Assembly: GCF_014851395.1 (NCBI RefSeq)
Contig: NW_024040817.1
Span: 23,387,269 to 23,451,268, forward strand
DNA: 64,000 bases
Reading direction: 5' to 3'
Source of the DNA: Micropterus salmoides
Lineage: Eukaryota > Chordata > Actinopteri > Centrarchiformes > Centrarchidae
The notes under the pieces were generated by a model. That model saw only the letters and a program-made list of their open reading frames with translations. It made no database searches and had not been told where the DNA came from. A program made the position numbers and the translations under genes. Below are positions 1 through 12,860 of this stretch, piece by piece. Within the stretch, counting starts at the first letter, position 1, and each line of letters starts with the position of its first letter.

Positions 1-3000
1 CAAGTGCACTTACTCAGCTATGTTAATTGCACATGATGATTTGTGTGTGTGTTTTTGTTTTGTTTTTTCATGCAAGCGTCATTACAGTACATTCACTATT
101 TCAAGTACTTAAGTGCAGCTATTTGAGCTCTCTACACCCTCCATCTCCAGAGCGTTTAATCACTGCTTTAGGTGAGCTCGCTTAAGCGTGCACTCCCCTG
201 CATCCAGTCTCTTTCCCTCTCTTTTCTTCCATTTCTGTCTTTGTTTTCCATCATGTGCTCTGCGGAATCCTCATAGAAGTCCCCATATAAGTCAAATTAG
301 CCATCAAGGCACACACCCACACTCCTAAAGACATTTCTCCTGACGGGGAGGAAGAAGGCATTGAAAGCATGACTTGTCTCGTCTTTGAGTTCATCTTCCT
401 GTTCGTTTGTCTCTGTGTTCTCATTTCACTTATGAGCTCCTAGCTGCAGCAGACACCACCTATGGAGCTGGAGATTGACCTGCCTTTATATTGCCTTTCT
501 TGACTTGTCTATGTGTGATATTGAGCGCTGTTTGAAGCATTCAGGTGAGATAGCTGGGGTTGAGAGAGACAGCGATATGAGGCAACAGTGGTCCTTGAAT
601 GTTTTTGGATGTGGCAGCGTGATTCAGCCCAAGAGGTTTTCTAAAGAAACAAGTGATTGAAATGCTTCTCTTGAAGTGCCCCAACACAACCTTGCATCAC
701 ATTCTCTTTTTCTTGTACCAATAACTTGAAACTGCTTAGGCTCAGAGGGGACACCTAAAAAATCCCAGTCAGTTTTGAGACGTCTATGGCTTCAAGTTGT
801 TAAGATGTTTTATTTCTTATTGTAGCTGTCTGAATACAGAGTTTTCTCTTTGTTCATGGCAAAGGGAGGATAACGCTCTTTGGTGTGTGATCTCTCCAAG
901 ATGTCACTGACATGCATGACCCTGACCCTGACATGGCAGAGCCTTGCGCAGCTATCCCCTTGTTATGGCGTGTTTCCCATCAGAATTCTGCAAAAGAGAG
1001 TCCTTACATTCTGAGGAGTCAACCAGAAAGCCATTGTGTGGCAAAGTTAATCAATGTGACTATTGGCTGGAAGTAATCAAGTGATTAATCAGCGAAAGCT
1101 GACGCAGCTGACATAGGGAATTCTTTAGACAGACTTATGGATACTGAACGAGAGGGAATAGAGAGCAGGAATGTAGGGAGAATCGAAGTGGTAGACACAT
1201 TAGAGAAAGCAAGTAAACAGCAACAAAAAACAATATCGCACAGAAAGCTGTTATCTGTTAGCCTACGAGCATGAAAATAGTAGTGTTCATTCTCAGTCTA
1301 CCAAACACGAGGGTGCACATGCTCTATCAATCATGGGTGAAAGATGGATGCTGAAGGGGGAGAAACCAAAGGCTACAGAATACTGTGCGATAAAGTAGCT
1401 TAAGTCTTATAGGGTGAATCTCCATGTGATGATGCAACATGTCGGTGGCAAGTTCAACGGCTTGCATCGCCCCCATTGTCAGCTACTGTATCTTTACGAG
1501 ATCTTTAAAATAAACACAATATTTGACAGGTTGTTCATGTAGCATTAGATGACACACAATAGCTTACTATAGCTGACACAGCATAGTCAGATTTTTCACC
1601 TCACTGCATTTACACAAAACATGATGCACCATCTGTGGAACCTGTAGAATGAGGACTGTAAGGCAAAGTTCATTTTGTGACCAACTGTGATTTGAAGCTG
1701 AGGACTGAGTTGTCCGCTGTATGGTTTTCTCTCACATTTATTGATTATTATATTCCCTGGTATGCCACTATATCATCTCTCAGAAAAAGGCAAGGCTTTC
1801 TTCTCACAAATTTCACTGAAACCATGAAGTGGTGGCAGGAGAACAAGTGAGTGATTGAAAAGTGATGGGGTAAAGACGACGAAAAGTGGGTCAAAGGGGC
1901 TGACGGGGGCCAGGAGCCAGTGAGAGTCGTGAAAGTGAGAAACCCATGACGGCAACAGAAAGTACGGGAGGTGTAGCAAGCAGGTGCAAGAGTGACAGAG
2001 AGATACTGTGGTTGTGGTGGCACATTTATGCCTAGAAGGGACAGGAGTATGATGGCTGATGGTAATAGAAGCCATAAAGAATGAAGGGGAAAGGTTAAGA
2101 GGAAAGGTAAACCTTTCTGCATGAAACAGTACAGTCCATTTAATGATAAAAGTGTAAGATAACATGACATAAGATAAATCTTAGCTGAATACATAGGGGC
2201 TTGGTAGCATCATAGTTATTCCCAATCTATAGTTATTGCTACACAAAAAACTACAGCACAATCAAAGCCATGTATTTCTAGTACCAAAAATGCAAAGGTC
2301 CTTTGCATTCATTTATCAATCCTTGACTTATCCAGTACTTACGGAACTTCAAACTAAACACAGACTTAAGTAAGATAGGGGGGAATAAACAAAGGTAACT
2401 TTTTTTCTGTTACTAAATGTACAGAATTAAAAATGTATATATTTTGTATGTATGTATGTATGTGAAACTGAATGTATAGAGAGGGGACAACACATTTTCT
2501 ACTCCAAAATAAAAATAGCTCATGGGGTGTATTCAGCACATGATCATGCAGCTGAGTGAGTTGCAAATGGCTGTCACACTGTAGGGGTTAGGGGTTTGCC
2601 TCCCATTGGGACATGTTGAAAATGTCTTTTGATACTGCAAGGCATACTGAGGGAAAGGAAAACACTTTTTTGATCCCCTACTGTACCCTTAGCAGGATGC
2701 TAGTGGTGAACCATAAGTCTCATTCCCACCGGACCACTGAATTCTAAAAATGGATGCTTTGTTACTGTATATTGTAAAGTACTTTGTTTCCCAGTGTCCA
2801 CCAACATAGACACCAGAGACATAAACCATGTTCTCTACATGCTTTGTTAAATTATTCATTGTCAAAGCTAAAGAGGCTATATCATGTCCCCTGTTCCTGT
2901 TGCATCATATCTATAAGTACTAACTCTACACAAAACTACAAAATGACACACTCTATTCAGTTCTATACGGTTGAAAGCTGTTGGCACTCAACAAACACCT

Positions 3001-3893
3001 AACCTAAATAATACATTGAACATTGCCCAAGTGTTGCTGTGGACTAGGAGATTTATTCTCAGTGGGATTAACAGTATAGCAACCTTTTCATTAGTACTGC
3101 GATTTCATGTTTATCAAATAAATCAATTTAGGACAAAAGAACAAGGGTCTCACAATGGCAGATGGTGTACCATCTAAATACAGTAAAACAAAAGTGAGAA
3201 CAAACACATCAAAAGGATGCCAGGAAAAGCAAAAGAAGACGTGGAGGAACAAACTTTTTAAAGAAAATATTGAAACATTTATTTTATTTTAATCACATTC
3301 TGCTTGAATGTCTTTAGAGAGTAAATGATTTGTTTCAACTCTCATTATATTCACAGTATGTAGCGATATAGTCACTAATACACATCCAAAACACATGCAC
3401 ATGCATACATGTGAACACCCACACAGACGTTGCTTCGGCTCGAATAACTATACTGAAATCTAGGACAGAGTATTATTTGATTGATTCAATGCAGGATCAT
3501 TTAACTAAGCATGGTGTTCTCAAAATTAGGGGTCTTAAAATTCCCACAGCAACCTAGTAGCTGGTACGCATGACGCAGCATTTCTCCCTGGGAAAAATGC
3601 ACAACTCTGATTAGCCCTTCTGACCTTCATAGTTCAAATGAACTCTTTAGCATGGAGCTCCCGACAGCACTGCTCTCTCGATTAGTCTTGTGGCGTGACT
3701 GCCCTCCGTTATTTATCGAGGCGCTCGTTCTGCACAACACCTTTACTCTCCTTGGACTAAATTGCCTGGAACATTTTGTAGCAGACCAGTAGAAGGAAAG
3801 AACGAGCCGAACTGGACTGGCCTCATCTCATGAACTGATGAGGCCCTGGCAGTCCTTGAGCCCTGCAAATGGGAAGATTGTTCTCACTGTTGG

Positions 3894-3894
<1 letters not shown>

Positions 3895-3934
<40 letters not shown>
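3895..3934. repeat. (TG)n microsatellite
   Basis: Twenty uninterrupted TG units, followed by an imperfect GT continuation. Likely length-polymorphic. Confidence 0.97.
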
Positions 3935-3938
<4 letters not shown>

Positions 3939-4654
3939 TGTGGACTAGTGCACACTGAGGGGGAGTGTAGAAGAAGAAGTATTTGACTGTAGGTCAAAGC
4001 CATACTCTTGTCTCTCAGAGAGAGAAAGAGAGAAAGAGAGGTTAATACTATGGGTAACTGTTGTGGAGAATGTAGAGAAGAGGAGAGAGGGATTATAGGG
4101 AGGATGGAGTATGGGGAAATATGGATTTTCAATACTAGAGCTACTATGGACTGGCAGGTAGCTCATTCCTTGGATAGTTTTGGTGAGGTCCTCCTGCATC
4201 ATCAGCACTACATGGACCCACGTGAGGAAATCAATGTTGACTGACAGCAAGTCATGTTGCACCATAGTGCCGCTATATTACTTTTCATTATTTAATATAC
4301 CATGCTCATACTATACGTTATTATATATTTAATTTGCTATATTTACTTGTTGACTATGTTTCACCTTATATTACACTTTAAATCCATTATGATATCATAC
4401 TGCACTATCTTAGATTACAGTATATTATATTTGTTGATATTAATGCAGACGATTCCATAGTATAATTACATAATCATATTATTTGATATGCTGGTGTACG
4501 CTGTTATTAATAGTTGATGTTATTTTGAGTTTTCAGTTTTATTCCTCAGTTGGTATTTTTATTGTATTATATTTATTTATATACTTAGATTTATATAAGT
4601 TATATATGTTTGTATTTTTTATTTTTTTACATTCCCTTATCTGTACTTATTTCT

Positions 4655-4720
4655 CTCTGTGCTGCTGCAACACCTGAATTTCCCTTCTGGCAATAAAAAT
4701 AAAAGGCTTATCTTATCTTA
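4655..4720 (+). repeat. LINE/SINE-like 3' tail
   Basis: Reads 'gctgctgcaacacctgaatttcccttctggcaataaa' in pieces and ends in a short tandem 'tcttatctta' tail. This 'gaatttccc...aataaa...tctta' ending is a common 3' end of fish non-LTR retrotransposons. The AT-rich 350 bases upstream (4270-4650) are probably the rest of the truncated copy. Family name not determined. Confidence 0.55.
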
Positions 4721-4999
4721 TATTTATGTTCTCTAATGTCAAAAAGAGCTGACAAAGAAATAATTGATTGTGCATATGTTTTACCATGCTTACTGAATTA
4801 TCTTACATAAATAAATACACTGCTTACATAAACTCACTTGCCCATTTATACCAATGAGGGTATGCTAATTAAGAGACATTACTTGTATAGTGCAATACAG
4901 TTCAACAACACACAGCTGAACTTTAATCAGCACCTCTCACCTGAACATTATGAACTTCATGAATGTAAGATTTGTTGCAGTACTGGTGTACTACATTGC

Positions 5000-5032
5000 C
5001 TTTGCTAGGTGTACCTAATAATCTGGGTGTAG
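5000..5032 (+). repeat. short 'aggtgtacctaataa' repeat fragment
   Basis: The segment around 'gctaggtgtacctaataatc' matches a widespread fish repeat signature ('aggtgtacctaataaa'). Only this short core is recognisable; the borders are unknown. Confidence 0.4.
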
Positions 5033-6820
5033 ATTACCTTTAAAATGTCTTGCTTGACAGTTCACATTCAGCAACAGGATTTAATAGTAGTTTAGCTTTT
5101 GAATTCATGCTAAAATGACATATCTCCTCTCATACAATCATGTGGTTGATCTATTTTCCTGTCACACCACAAACAAAGTGCTCCAGAATCCTCTTGGAAG
5201 ACTCCTGCCTGAAAAGGTTATTTAGTCTGCACCAGAGTGTGACAGTTTTCACACCAGCACAAAATAACTTAGAACCAGAATTAGTTTGAACTGTGGCCAA
5301 AACCGGTTAGGTGATGAGGTGAACAAGATCACAAATCTGACCAGACATGTGATAGCGTCTTTCAGTACTTAACAGTTTCCAATACTCTTTAAAACAGACA
5401 CATTTTGGCCAGTATCAGAAAAGTATTGCAGTTGGATGCAGTTGAAGTATTCTTGTCTCACTCTCCTGTCATTCTCTGTCACTTCCCTATGGTTGTTGTG
5501 TCAGGGTTATCTCTACATTGCAAGCCATCCCTTATTTTTACCACCCATGAAGCTTATATGGGCTCAAAGTTACGATTGCAGTTTTACAGAATGCAGTGCT
5601 CTGCAGGTACAGCCAGGTATGTGAAATTCCTCTTTCTACGACACCAGGGAAATAAAATGGGGATATGGCAGGGCTAGAGTCACATTTGTTAATGCCAGAT
5701 ATTAATCATCTCTGCAAAAAAAATGGGAGTTATTATGAATGAAGACCTCTGTGATTAATGCTGCACATCACTGTACAACTTCGACCTTACCCCAGCAGGC
5801 ATATCACAGATAATACGTGCGAGGCCAGAAGTGCACCCCAAGCAAGAAAGCTGTTTTCAGTGTCTGGAATTACAGTAAGGTAAAATTTTAAACAGTTTTG
5901 AGTTGATATCAGAAAGATACTAGTGATTTAATAAACATTGTACCACTAGATACATCCAAATGAAAGGCATGCGATCACCCATGACAATGTGCATGGTTAC
6001 TCTACGAAAGCCACTGAAATGAAGAAGGTTTTCAGAAGAATGCTATGTCTTTAATGAAAACTCATGCCCAGTGATAGGGATTTAACTTTTCCAGACATTT
6101 TACTTTTAATGTACTTTCAACATGAATGATCTTAGTTATGATCCATTTAAGTTCCTTGATCCCCTGAACAGAGACATCTTTTTTGCCGAAAGAAAGTTCA
6201 GTCAGAGACACGTATTTAAAGGAAATGACCATTTATAGCAAATGGCTACACTTACACTTTAGAATCTTGATTGCATCTTTTTCTTGATTTTCTTGTTTAC
6301 AAATGACTTATGTATACTAATAATTTGCAACAGTATACACATTTTGAAAGGAACATGATGCTGCCAACATGAGGACACGTTGTTAATTAACGTATTTGCC
6401 AAGTCAAAAATATTGACAGTGTAACACAAAATGTGTAATATGTAAGAACAACTTCAGTCCTTTGCTATGCTCCATTTCTGCAAAAGGACAACAACCTCCA
6501 CAGATGCACCCCAGGAACTGTGAGAGCAATATGTCACTGAGCAGTTTATTTACATTGATATTTGTGTTGGCTTCATAGAGTCTTACTGACAGTCGTAAGA
6601 GCTGAAATGCTGGTTAAGTCTCCGTCTCCAATATAGCAACCTTATGTGATACATCTGCACAAGCCCCTGAGGTCACTCTCTCCAGGCAGGAATGGATAAC
6701 GTGTGGGTGGATGTGAGCATGTTTGTATAAGCGAGCATATGCCTTTTACGTGGGCATGAATTCATGGTTGTGTATTTGTGTGAATGGGCACACTGAGCAT
6801 ATTGATGTGTATTGGTTTGT

Positions 6821-6835
6821 AGAACATATTGTTCT
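6821..6835. promoter_or_regulatory. perfect palindromic steroid-receptor element motif
   Basis: AGAACATATTGTTCT is an exact inverted repeat of AGAACA with a 3-base spacer, the consensus for glucocorticoid, androgen and progesterone receptor dimers; the palindrome extends one base each side. Seen in sequence only; occupancy is unknown. Confidence 0.4.
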
Positions 6836-8351
6836 AAATGCGCAGCCACACCTAGAAGATTACAGACATTGAGAGAAATAACAAACTCTGGCAGTTATAT
6901 TATGGAAGCCAAAAGTGCTCAGATGAAGGGCTATTACACCTAAAGAACAATACAAAATCATCTTTAACAAATCAGAACATACTGTAACTGAGGAGTCCAA
7001 AATATATCTGAGTAGATATAAAAGCTAAACAGAACACACAGTGCATTTTAGACTGTAGCAAAGTATAATAGCCACAAAGAAGAATATACAACACAGAAAA
7101 ACATATACAAAGAGAACATCCATTCATAAAAATCACAGCAACATCTGTGACACCATGACAATAAATATGTTGTATTTTTCAGTTTTCAGCTCACAACTCA
7201 ATCTCCCAGTTCGCAGTTCCCAGATGAAAGGAGAGGGTAACCATGTAGAAATCTAGAGCATCGTCTTATATGATGATTCAAGAGAGGGTTATCAGTGCCT
7301 GGCCGTGTCACCACTGTTTTATTTTGTCCTTTTGGGTTTCACCTCTATTTTCTGCTCTCTTACTATTTTCCCTCACATGGGTTCATCCTTCCAAACTCAC
7401 CTAAAAGAAAAAAAAACACAAAACAGCAGGAAGCGTGACTGACTCAGCTACCCGTCTTGCAGCAAACACCTCGCTACTGCTAAACCAAACTTAACATGTC
7501 TGTGAACGTTTGTGTGTGGAAGCCCCTACCCCCCCATCCTGCTGTGTTGACCCTTCCCTCTGATGAACAGTAGTTGACAGAGTAGAGGTAAGTGGTGTGT
7601 GAATGTTTGTATAGCCAGAAGAGGTTGAGGGCGAGAGCCAGCGTCTGAGTACCATTTCTTCTGCCCCTTCTACCAAGTGGAGAACCAGAACTAGACTCTT
7701 CTCATGCTACTCTGTTCTGATTCATGAAAAACACCTGCCAGAGTGTGCTCTTGGTTGCAATGGCCTGTGAGCTAAGTGCCCATGCAAAGGCAGTTTGTGT
7801 CTATGCGTGTGTGTGTGTTTTTATGAAGCAACACGAATGCTTTTCAGTCTGTAGGCAGATGTGGATAATTTTCCGTGGCACTCATAAATTGCTCACGATT
7901 CTTTTATTAGCAGAATGCACAGACTGCTTTCATTGTTGATTACCAGAAAGAGGAATCAGTGCCATACAATAATGAACATACATGGCCAACATTACCATGC
8001 ACACTTGTACACGAGAGGCCCATATTGAAAACACTTAATTGACTGTGAAAAAAAGGAAAAAAAAGGATGAAAAAAGGATAAAAGCAACAATGGAAGCAAC
8101 AAAACACATAAGCAAAGACAGGCAGAGTGGAAAAGACAGGAATACTAGAGTCAACAGCACAGCAGCTGCCCTTCACAACAGTTGAGAATAACTGTCTGCC
8201 GACTCCATTCACCTCTCTGTCAGATGCAGGACTGGCGACCGTGTGTGAACACTGATTTATAATCCACCTCCCTCCCTCTGTCCCTCTGCAAGCCCCCCCC
8301 CCCACCACCACCCGTGTCCCTTTCGTTCCTTTACGGCGTCAGCATGACGGT

Positions 8352-8365
8352 GTTGCTATGGCAAC
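8352..8365. promoter_or_regulatory. RFX X-box motif
   Basis: GTTGCTATGGCAAC is an imperfect palindrome matching the RFX-family X-box consensus at both half-sites. A TGACG-type half-site lies just upstream (8345-8349). RFX factors act in ciliated and neural cells, which could suit a brain gene, but the site sits deep in an intron and function is inferred. Confidence 0.4.
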
Positions 8366-8739
8366 TATGGCCACTGCAGAGGCAAATGTGAGCAGTAATC
8401 GATCTTTTTTTCGTGAGGCTGTGTCGTGTACATACATATCGCTGTTGTCATGAGAAAAGCCTCACGATAAAGTGCCAAGTTCAGTATGGCTGGTTATTTT
8501 TAGGTGATATTTGCCAGATCTCTATCAGGGGGAGAGAATCAGGAAAAAAGATGAAGACAGAGAGAGGGAGATGACATACAACAAAGATCGTAGGCTGCTA
8601 TTCATGTGAAGGATTACAAGCTTCTCTATGGGTAGCAAAATTCTTCCAACCTTAATGAAGCCAACAACAAACCATAAAAGAGCCAGTTAAATAACATTAC
8701 TGTTAATCCCTCTAAAAGGGACGGCAATGTTGGTTGGTA

Positions 8740-9060
8740 GATCGGACGGTCAGTCCACCAGTACTTTGGTTTATGACCCACTTGAAAAAGTATGGACATT
8801 CCCAAATCTCCAGCTGTACTTTTTGGTTAGTGCTAATTAACAAATGCTGGCATGCTAACAGGCTAAACTAAGGTGATGAACATGATAATCCTTATACCCC
8901 CTTAACTGCAACTTGTAATAAGTGACAAATAAATGTACCTTCCTACCTAGTATTGTCACTGTGACCATGTTAGCAAGCTGACAGTAACACTGAGCTCAAA
9001 TCACCGTTGTGCCTAAGTACAGCCTCACTAGGTCGCTTGGATGGCTATAGTGTCTTAGTC
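8740..9060. repeat. teleost interspersed repeat, copy 1
   Basis: Contains 'catgctaacaggctaaacta', 'ccatgttagcaagctgaca' and 'gagctcaaatcaccgttgtg...tacagcctcact'. The same ordered blocks recur at 63490-63720 (fuller) and 28600-28720 (partial). Origin class not determined. Confidence 0.75.
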
Positions 9061-10071
9061 TTGTTAAATGGTATCTGCTATCTGTGCCACTTTCTTGTCA
9101 GCTCAAGTTTAATTATTTAATTAGGTGACGATGAAGACAGTTTCTTGCTGGATTGAAAGACAGTGAGATATCTAATCTGAACACAAGGTTTTCACCCAGG
9201 GAACTGTGGTGTCTGGGCTGAAGCTTATCTCACATCGATCCATTTAACATACATATAGCCATGATTGTAAACCCTGCTACACTGGCTTATAAGAAACACA
9301 CTATACATGCAAAACCATAGGTGTAATTGTCTGGAATTGATAAGGCCAGCGGAGTGCAGTAATTTTGTTGCCCTGCTTTGAATGAATTGTTCTGGACGTC
9401 CGTGTATTGATTGCTCTTCTCTGTAGCTTTGCTTGGAGTCCGCTGGACTGTAAATCCATCATAATTCTCATCTTGTTACAGAACTAAGAGAAAGAAAGGC
9501 TGAGGTAGAAAACAGAGGGTGAGGAGGTGGAGGGCAGAAGGATAGACAGAATGATTGTTCTGTGTGGGAGTTGGAAGATTTGATAATATCTAATAAGAAA
9601 AAGAAAAATGGGGGGGAAGGGGCAATTTGTGTTTGAGAATGAAAGTGAAATAAAACAAAGCCAGTGTGGCAGCCTTGTAAGAATACCAGGAGTGGGGCTG
9701 ATCTGTGTGTGTATATATGTGAGTGTGCAGGTGTGAAACCACCATCTAGCCTGTGGTGCTGAGAAAACTAGATTCCGAATCCATTTTGAAGGCACACAGA
9801 TGACCTTGAGGCCCACCAGAGTAAGGCAGACGCTGTCCTGCACCAACTTGATTCAACTTCTCTCTTCATATGTGCTACTAAGAGAGAAAGAGGTGAGAGA
9901 GGAGTATGAGAGAGAGAGAGAGATGGAGAGGGCCTGTCTGTCCAGTAGCTTATAAAAAGTCCATTATGGTGTGCTTCTATCAGTTTGGGCTCTCCCAGAT
10001 GGACCCTGGAGTAAATGGACAGCACCAGAGAGCTATAAGCTCAGATTTGATATACGGCTAAGAAATTGCTC

Positions 10072-10074
10072 TGT

Positions 10075-10110
<36 letters not shown>
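10072..10110. repeat. (GT)n microsatellite
   Basis: GT repeat interrupted once by an extra T at 10081. Confidence 0.95.
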
Positions 10111-10112
<2 letters not shown>

Positions 10113-10272
10113 TTGTGCACGTTTAGGAAGGTGTGGATTCAATCATATAAGCTGCATTGCAAGAGCTGACAGTAGTCAACGGTGAACATTTCTGTGCCAC
10201 GTTTTTTGTGCACGGCATTTACTTAACACGGCTATTTTACCATATTACCATATGCACTACCCTGCCACACAT

Positions 10273-10273
<1 letters not shown>

Positions 10274-10305
<32 letters not shown>
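10274..10305. repeat. (CA)n microsatellite
   Basis: Sixteen CA units, 160 bases from a GT tract of opposite orientation; the two could pair as an inverted repeat. Confidence 0.95.
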
Positions 10306-10310
<5 letters not shown>

Positions 10311-11285
10311 CCCAGCAGGCTTAAATCCCGGCTCAGTCTGACAAAGGAGCCTGTGGCTCTAACTGGCTCTGCCCCAATCCCCTTCCCCAGCCTGCTGCTT
10401 TGTACGGGCTCAAAACCGCTTTACTGCATGACGTTTATTTATCAGCCATATTTACTTCCTATTGTGAAGGTGTGTGTGTGTCTCAGCGTGTGCGTGTGTG
10501 TCAGATCAAGGTATATTTCAGCTTTGGTGTCATTGTTCAAGCAAGGGTAGGCAACATCGGAGGAACTAGCAGATTTTCCTTCCTTCAGGCCTCCCTCCAA
10601 AACCACTCCCCAAAAACACATTTCCATGTGCAGTGAGGTTTTTTGACTTCAGAGCATTTGATTTCTTATTTAATTTCATTTCAACCAATATCCCCAAAAA
10701 TGCCTTAGACATAAATTGCCTACACTTGCTTTAATGTGTATATTTAGATGTTCAATATGCCGTGTTCATGTCTTCCTGCTTGTGTGTTCATTGAGGCTAT
10801 CCCATCAGTTTTTGCAATAACTTGAGGAAGCTGACAAAAGCCTGTGACAGTACTCCGCAGGCTGTGGCATGTCCTTCTGCATGTTCCTTTATCAACTGTT
10901 TGAAAAAAAGAGAGTAAAATGGCCTTGAGCAAAGAGGTGGATAAGCAGAGCTGCCAACTATCGCGGATTGAGCGTCACTCACTCGCTTCATACTTTTCAA
11001 ATGCGGTCATGCCACATATTCTCACGCAATGAAAAAAAAATTGTGACAGAGTGGTAACGTAAGAGTTCTGCCGTATAAAAATGTTAAAACTGAGGCATGA
11101 ACCTACTCTGTTTGGGACCGTCTCTCTGCTCCAGGATGATTCGCATTGAAGCGGCTGGGAGCTGCACTTTATCTGTGGTGGTGAAGTCAACATCTGTGTG
11201 GGTTTGTGGTGGGATTTATGCCCTATCATAAGTGAATTCGGTTTCATTTCCCACCCCCTTGTCTCATCCAGTACACTCCCAAAAC

Positions 11286-11323
11286 GGTTCTGTGTCTGTC
11301 AGACGGTCTGAAGGGGATACTAC
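11286..11323 (-). repeat. fragment shared with the hAT element at 57387-58677
   Basis: These 38 bases are the exact reverse complement of 57721-57758, and weaker similarity continues on the 5' side of this copy (lower coordinates). It marks an older partial copy, in opposite orientation, of the internal part of that element. Confidence 0.8.
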
Positions 11324-11463
11324 CATATTAGCAGAACAATAACGCAGGCTAATGCACAGCAGAGTACAGGGCAGGTAGACTACTTTACGAAAATATATTT
11401 AAAGTGACATTTTACTGCAGTTTTCATTTGATGTACTTGTGCCACTAGGTTGCACTTGTTTAA

Positions 11464-12595
11464 CACTAGAACCGCCAACGGGTCAAATTTACCAGGGGCT
11501 GTTTTTTGATTGTATGTATCTTTTTTTCAATATAATATAGTCCCCCAGTCTCTGACTTTTCCTAAAAGTCTGTTAAGTAGAACCGACTATTGTTAAAAAA
11601 TGTCAATATAAAGCCAGATTTAAAAAATGGGCATTTATACCTATAAGCCCCAGCAGGTAAAATTTACCCCTATAGAGAATACAGTCATTTTAGCGCTGTC
11701 CCACTACAGGCATTACACTTGCTAAGCGCAGTGAGTGAAGGAGAGTCTGATGGTGGAGGCTGAGCGATGTGTCCTGGGTTGATTCTGCATCTGACGGGTC
11801 ATTATCTGACAGCGATCCACCTGAACATGATCATCAAAACTAATGCTGCAGTAGGCGAGTTTTTGCCTTTGATAGAGGTGTGTTCTGCGGTCCCTTCAAG
11901 AGAGCGTGCAGCTCCCTCGTGTGCTTTTTGACCAGCTATAACTTTTCCAACGCTTTGTATTTTTTAGTAACTGATCATTACGCCTATACATTTTTCCGTT
12001 GGGTAAAAATCTACTATGAATTTTGGAATTGATAATAATAATTTTTTTCGAATAAATAGCCTACTTTTATTTGGACTTTCAAACTTTTATAGCTATGTTT
12101 TACTCTCTGGATGCCTGATGGAGTCCGAATAAACAAGCAGAACAGTAAGAACTAGTCGACATTATGAGGCTCTTATTATTACCGCCTATAAAACACTACA
12201 ACAGTCAGTCTTTTTTGTAAATTGTATGCTGCATTTAAATTCAAGCTGTGTTTAGAATATAACTAGGCTATAACATCTATAACATCTATAACAGCGGCGA
12301 GTGGATGACATCAAAAGAGACGCTGCGTGTGAACGTGCACTTCACAGATGCGCAGCGCAGGCGAACAACCTGCACGGGGAAGACAATGAATAAAATAGAA
12401 TAAACATTATGTAAATGCCTGAAATATGGGGATGGTGTTTATAGGAAATGCACAGCCAATGTGCTAAATGTTTCCCAAAGTGTGTTGGAGCAACATGTAG
12501 CAGAAATAATCACAAAATCACATCATTTTTATTGCAGGTAAATTTTACCCGCTATGGCGGTTATAGGTATACAACAAACCCTGGCGGTTCTAGTG
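11464..12595. mobile_element. piggyBac-superfamily element remnant
   Basis: The element begins CACTAGAACCGCCA and ends with its exact reverse complement TGGCGGTTCTAGTG. It is flanked on both sides by TTAA (11460-11463 and 12596-12599), the strict target site of piggyBac transposons. At 1132 bp it is too short for a full transposase. At 11781-11840 one frame reads an acidic Ser/Asp-rich peptide (DSASDGSLSDSDPPE...) ended by TAA, resembling the N-terminal acidic region of piggyBac transposases. No catalytic DDD domain is visible, so the copy is non-autonomous and probably an internally deleted derivative. Confidence 0.85.
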
Positions 12596-12670
12596 TTAAT
12601 GTCAGTTGCTTTCTAACTGCACAAACATCTTAACATTGTAATACCCTCAACATAACAGTAACTCTTGGGG

Positions 12671-12860
12671 GAGGGCAGCTGTTGCTCATTGGATAGAAAG
12701 GTCATCCCCTTATCAGAAGGTCTGTGATTTGATCCCTGGCTCCCCTGCATGTGAGAGTATCCTTAGGGCAAGATGATGAACCCTAAATTGTGAATGTGTA
12801 TTTCTGTTTCTTCAGACAAGATTATTGAGCTTAGTGATGGAGATGCAGCTGAAATGGGTT
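12671..12860 (+). mobile_element. tRNA-derived SINE remnant
   Basis: 'gttgctcattggatagaaag' resembles a tRNA-like A-box head, and 'gtctgtgatttgatccctgg' a degenerate pol III B box (GGTTCGATCC). The following 'agtatccttagggcaagatgatgaaccc' block, in parts, matches the body of common teleost tRNA-derived SINEs. Diverged and without clear flanking duplications. Confidence 0.65.

Noticed and set aside
1748..2194. 148-codon open frame on - strand, with an overlapping 130-codon frame
   Set aside because: Two overlapping long frames on one strand here reflect a purine-rich + strand that avoids stops on the other strand, not coding.
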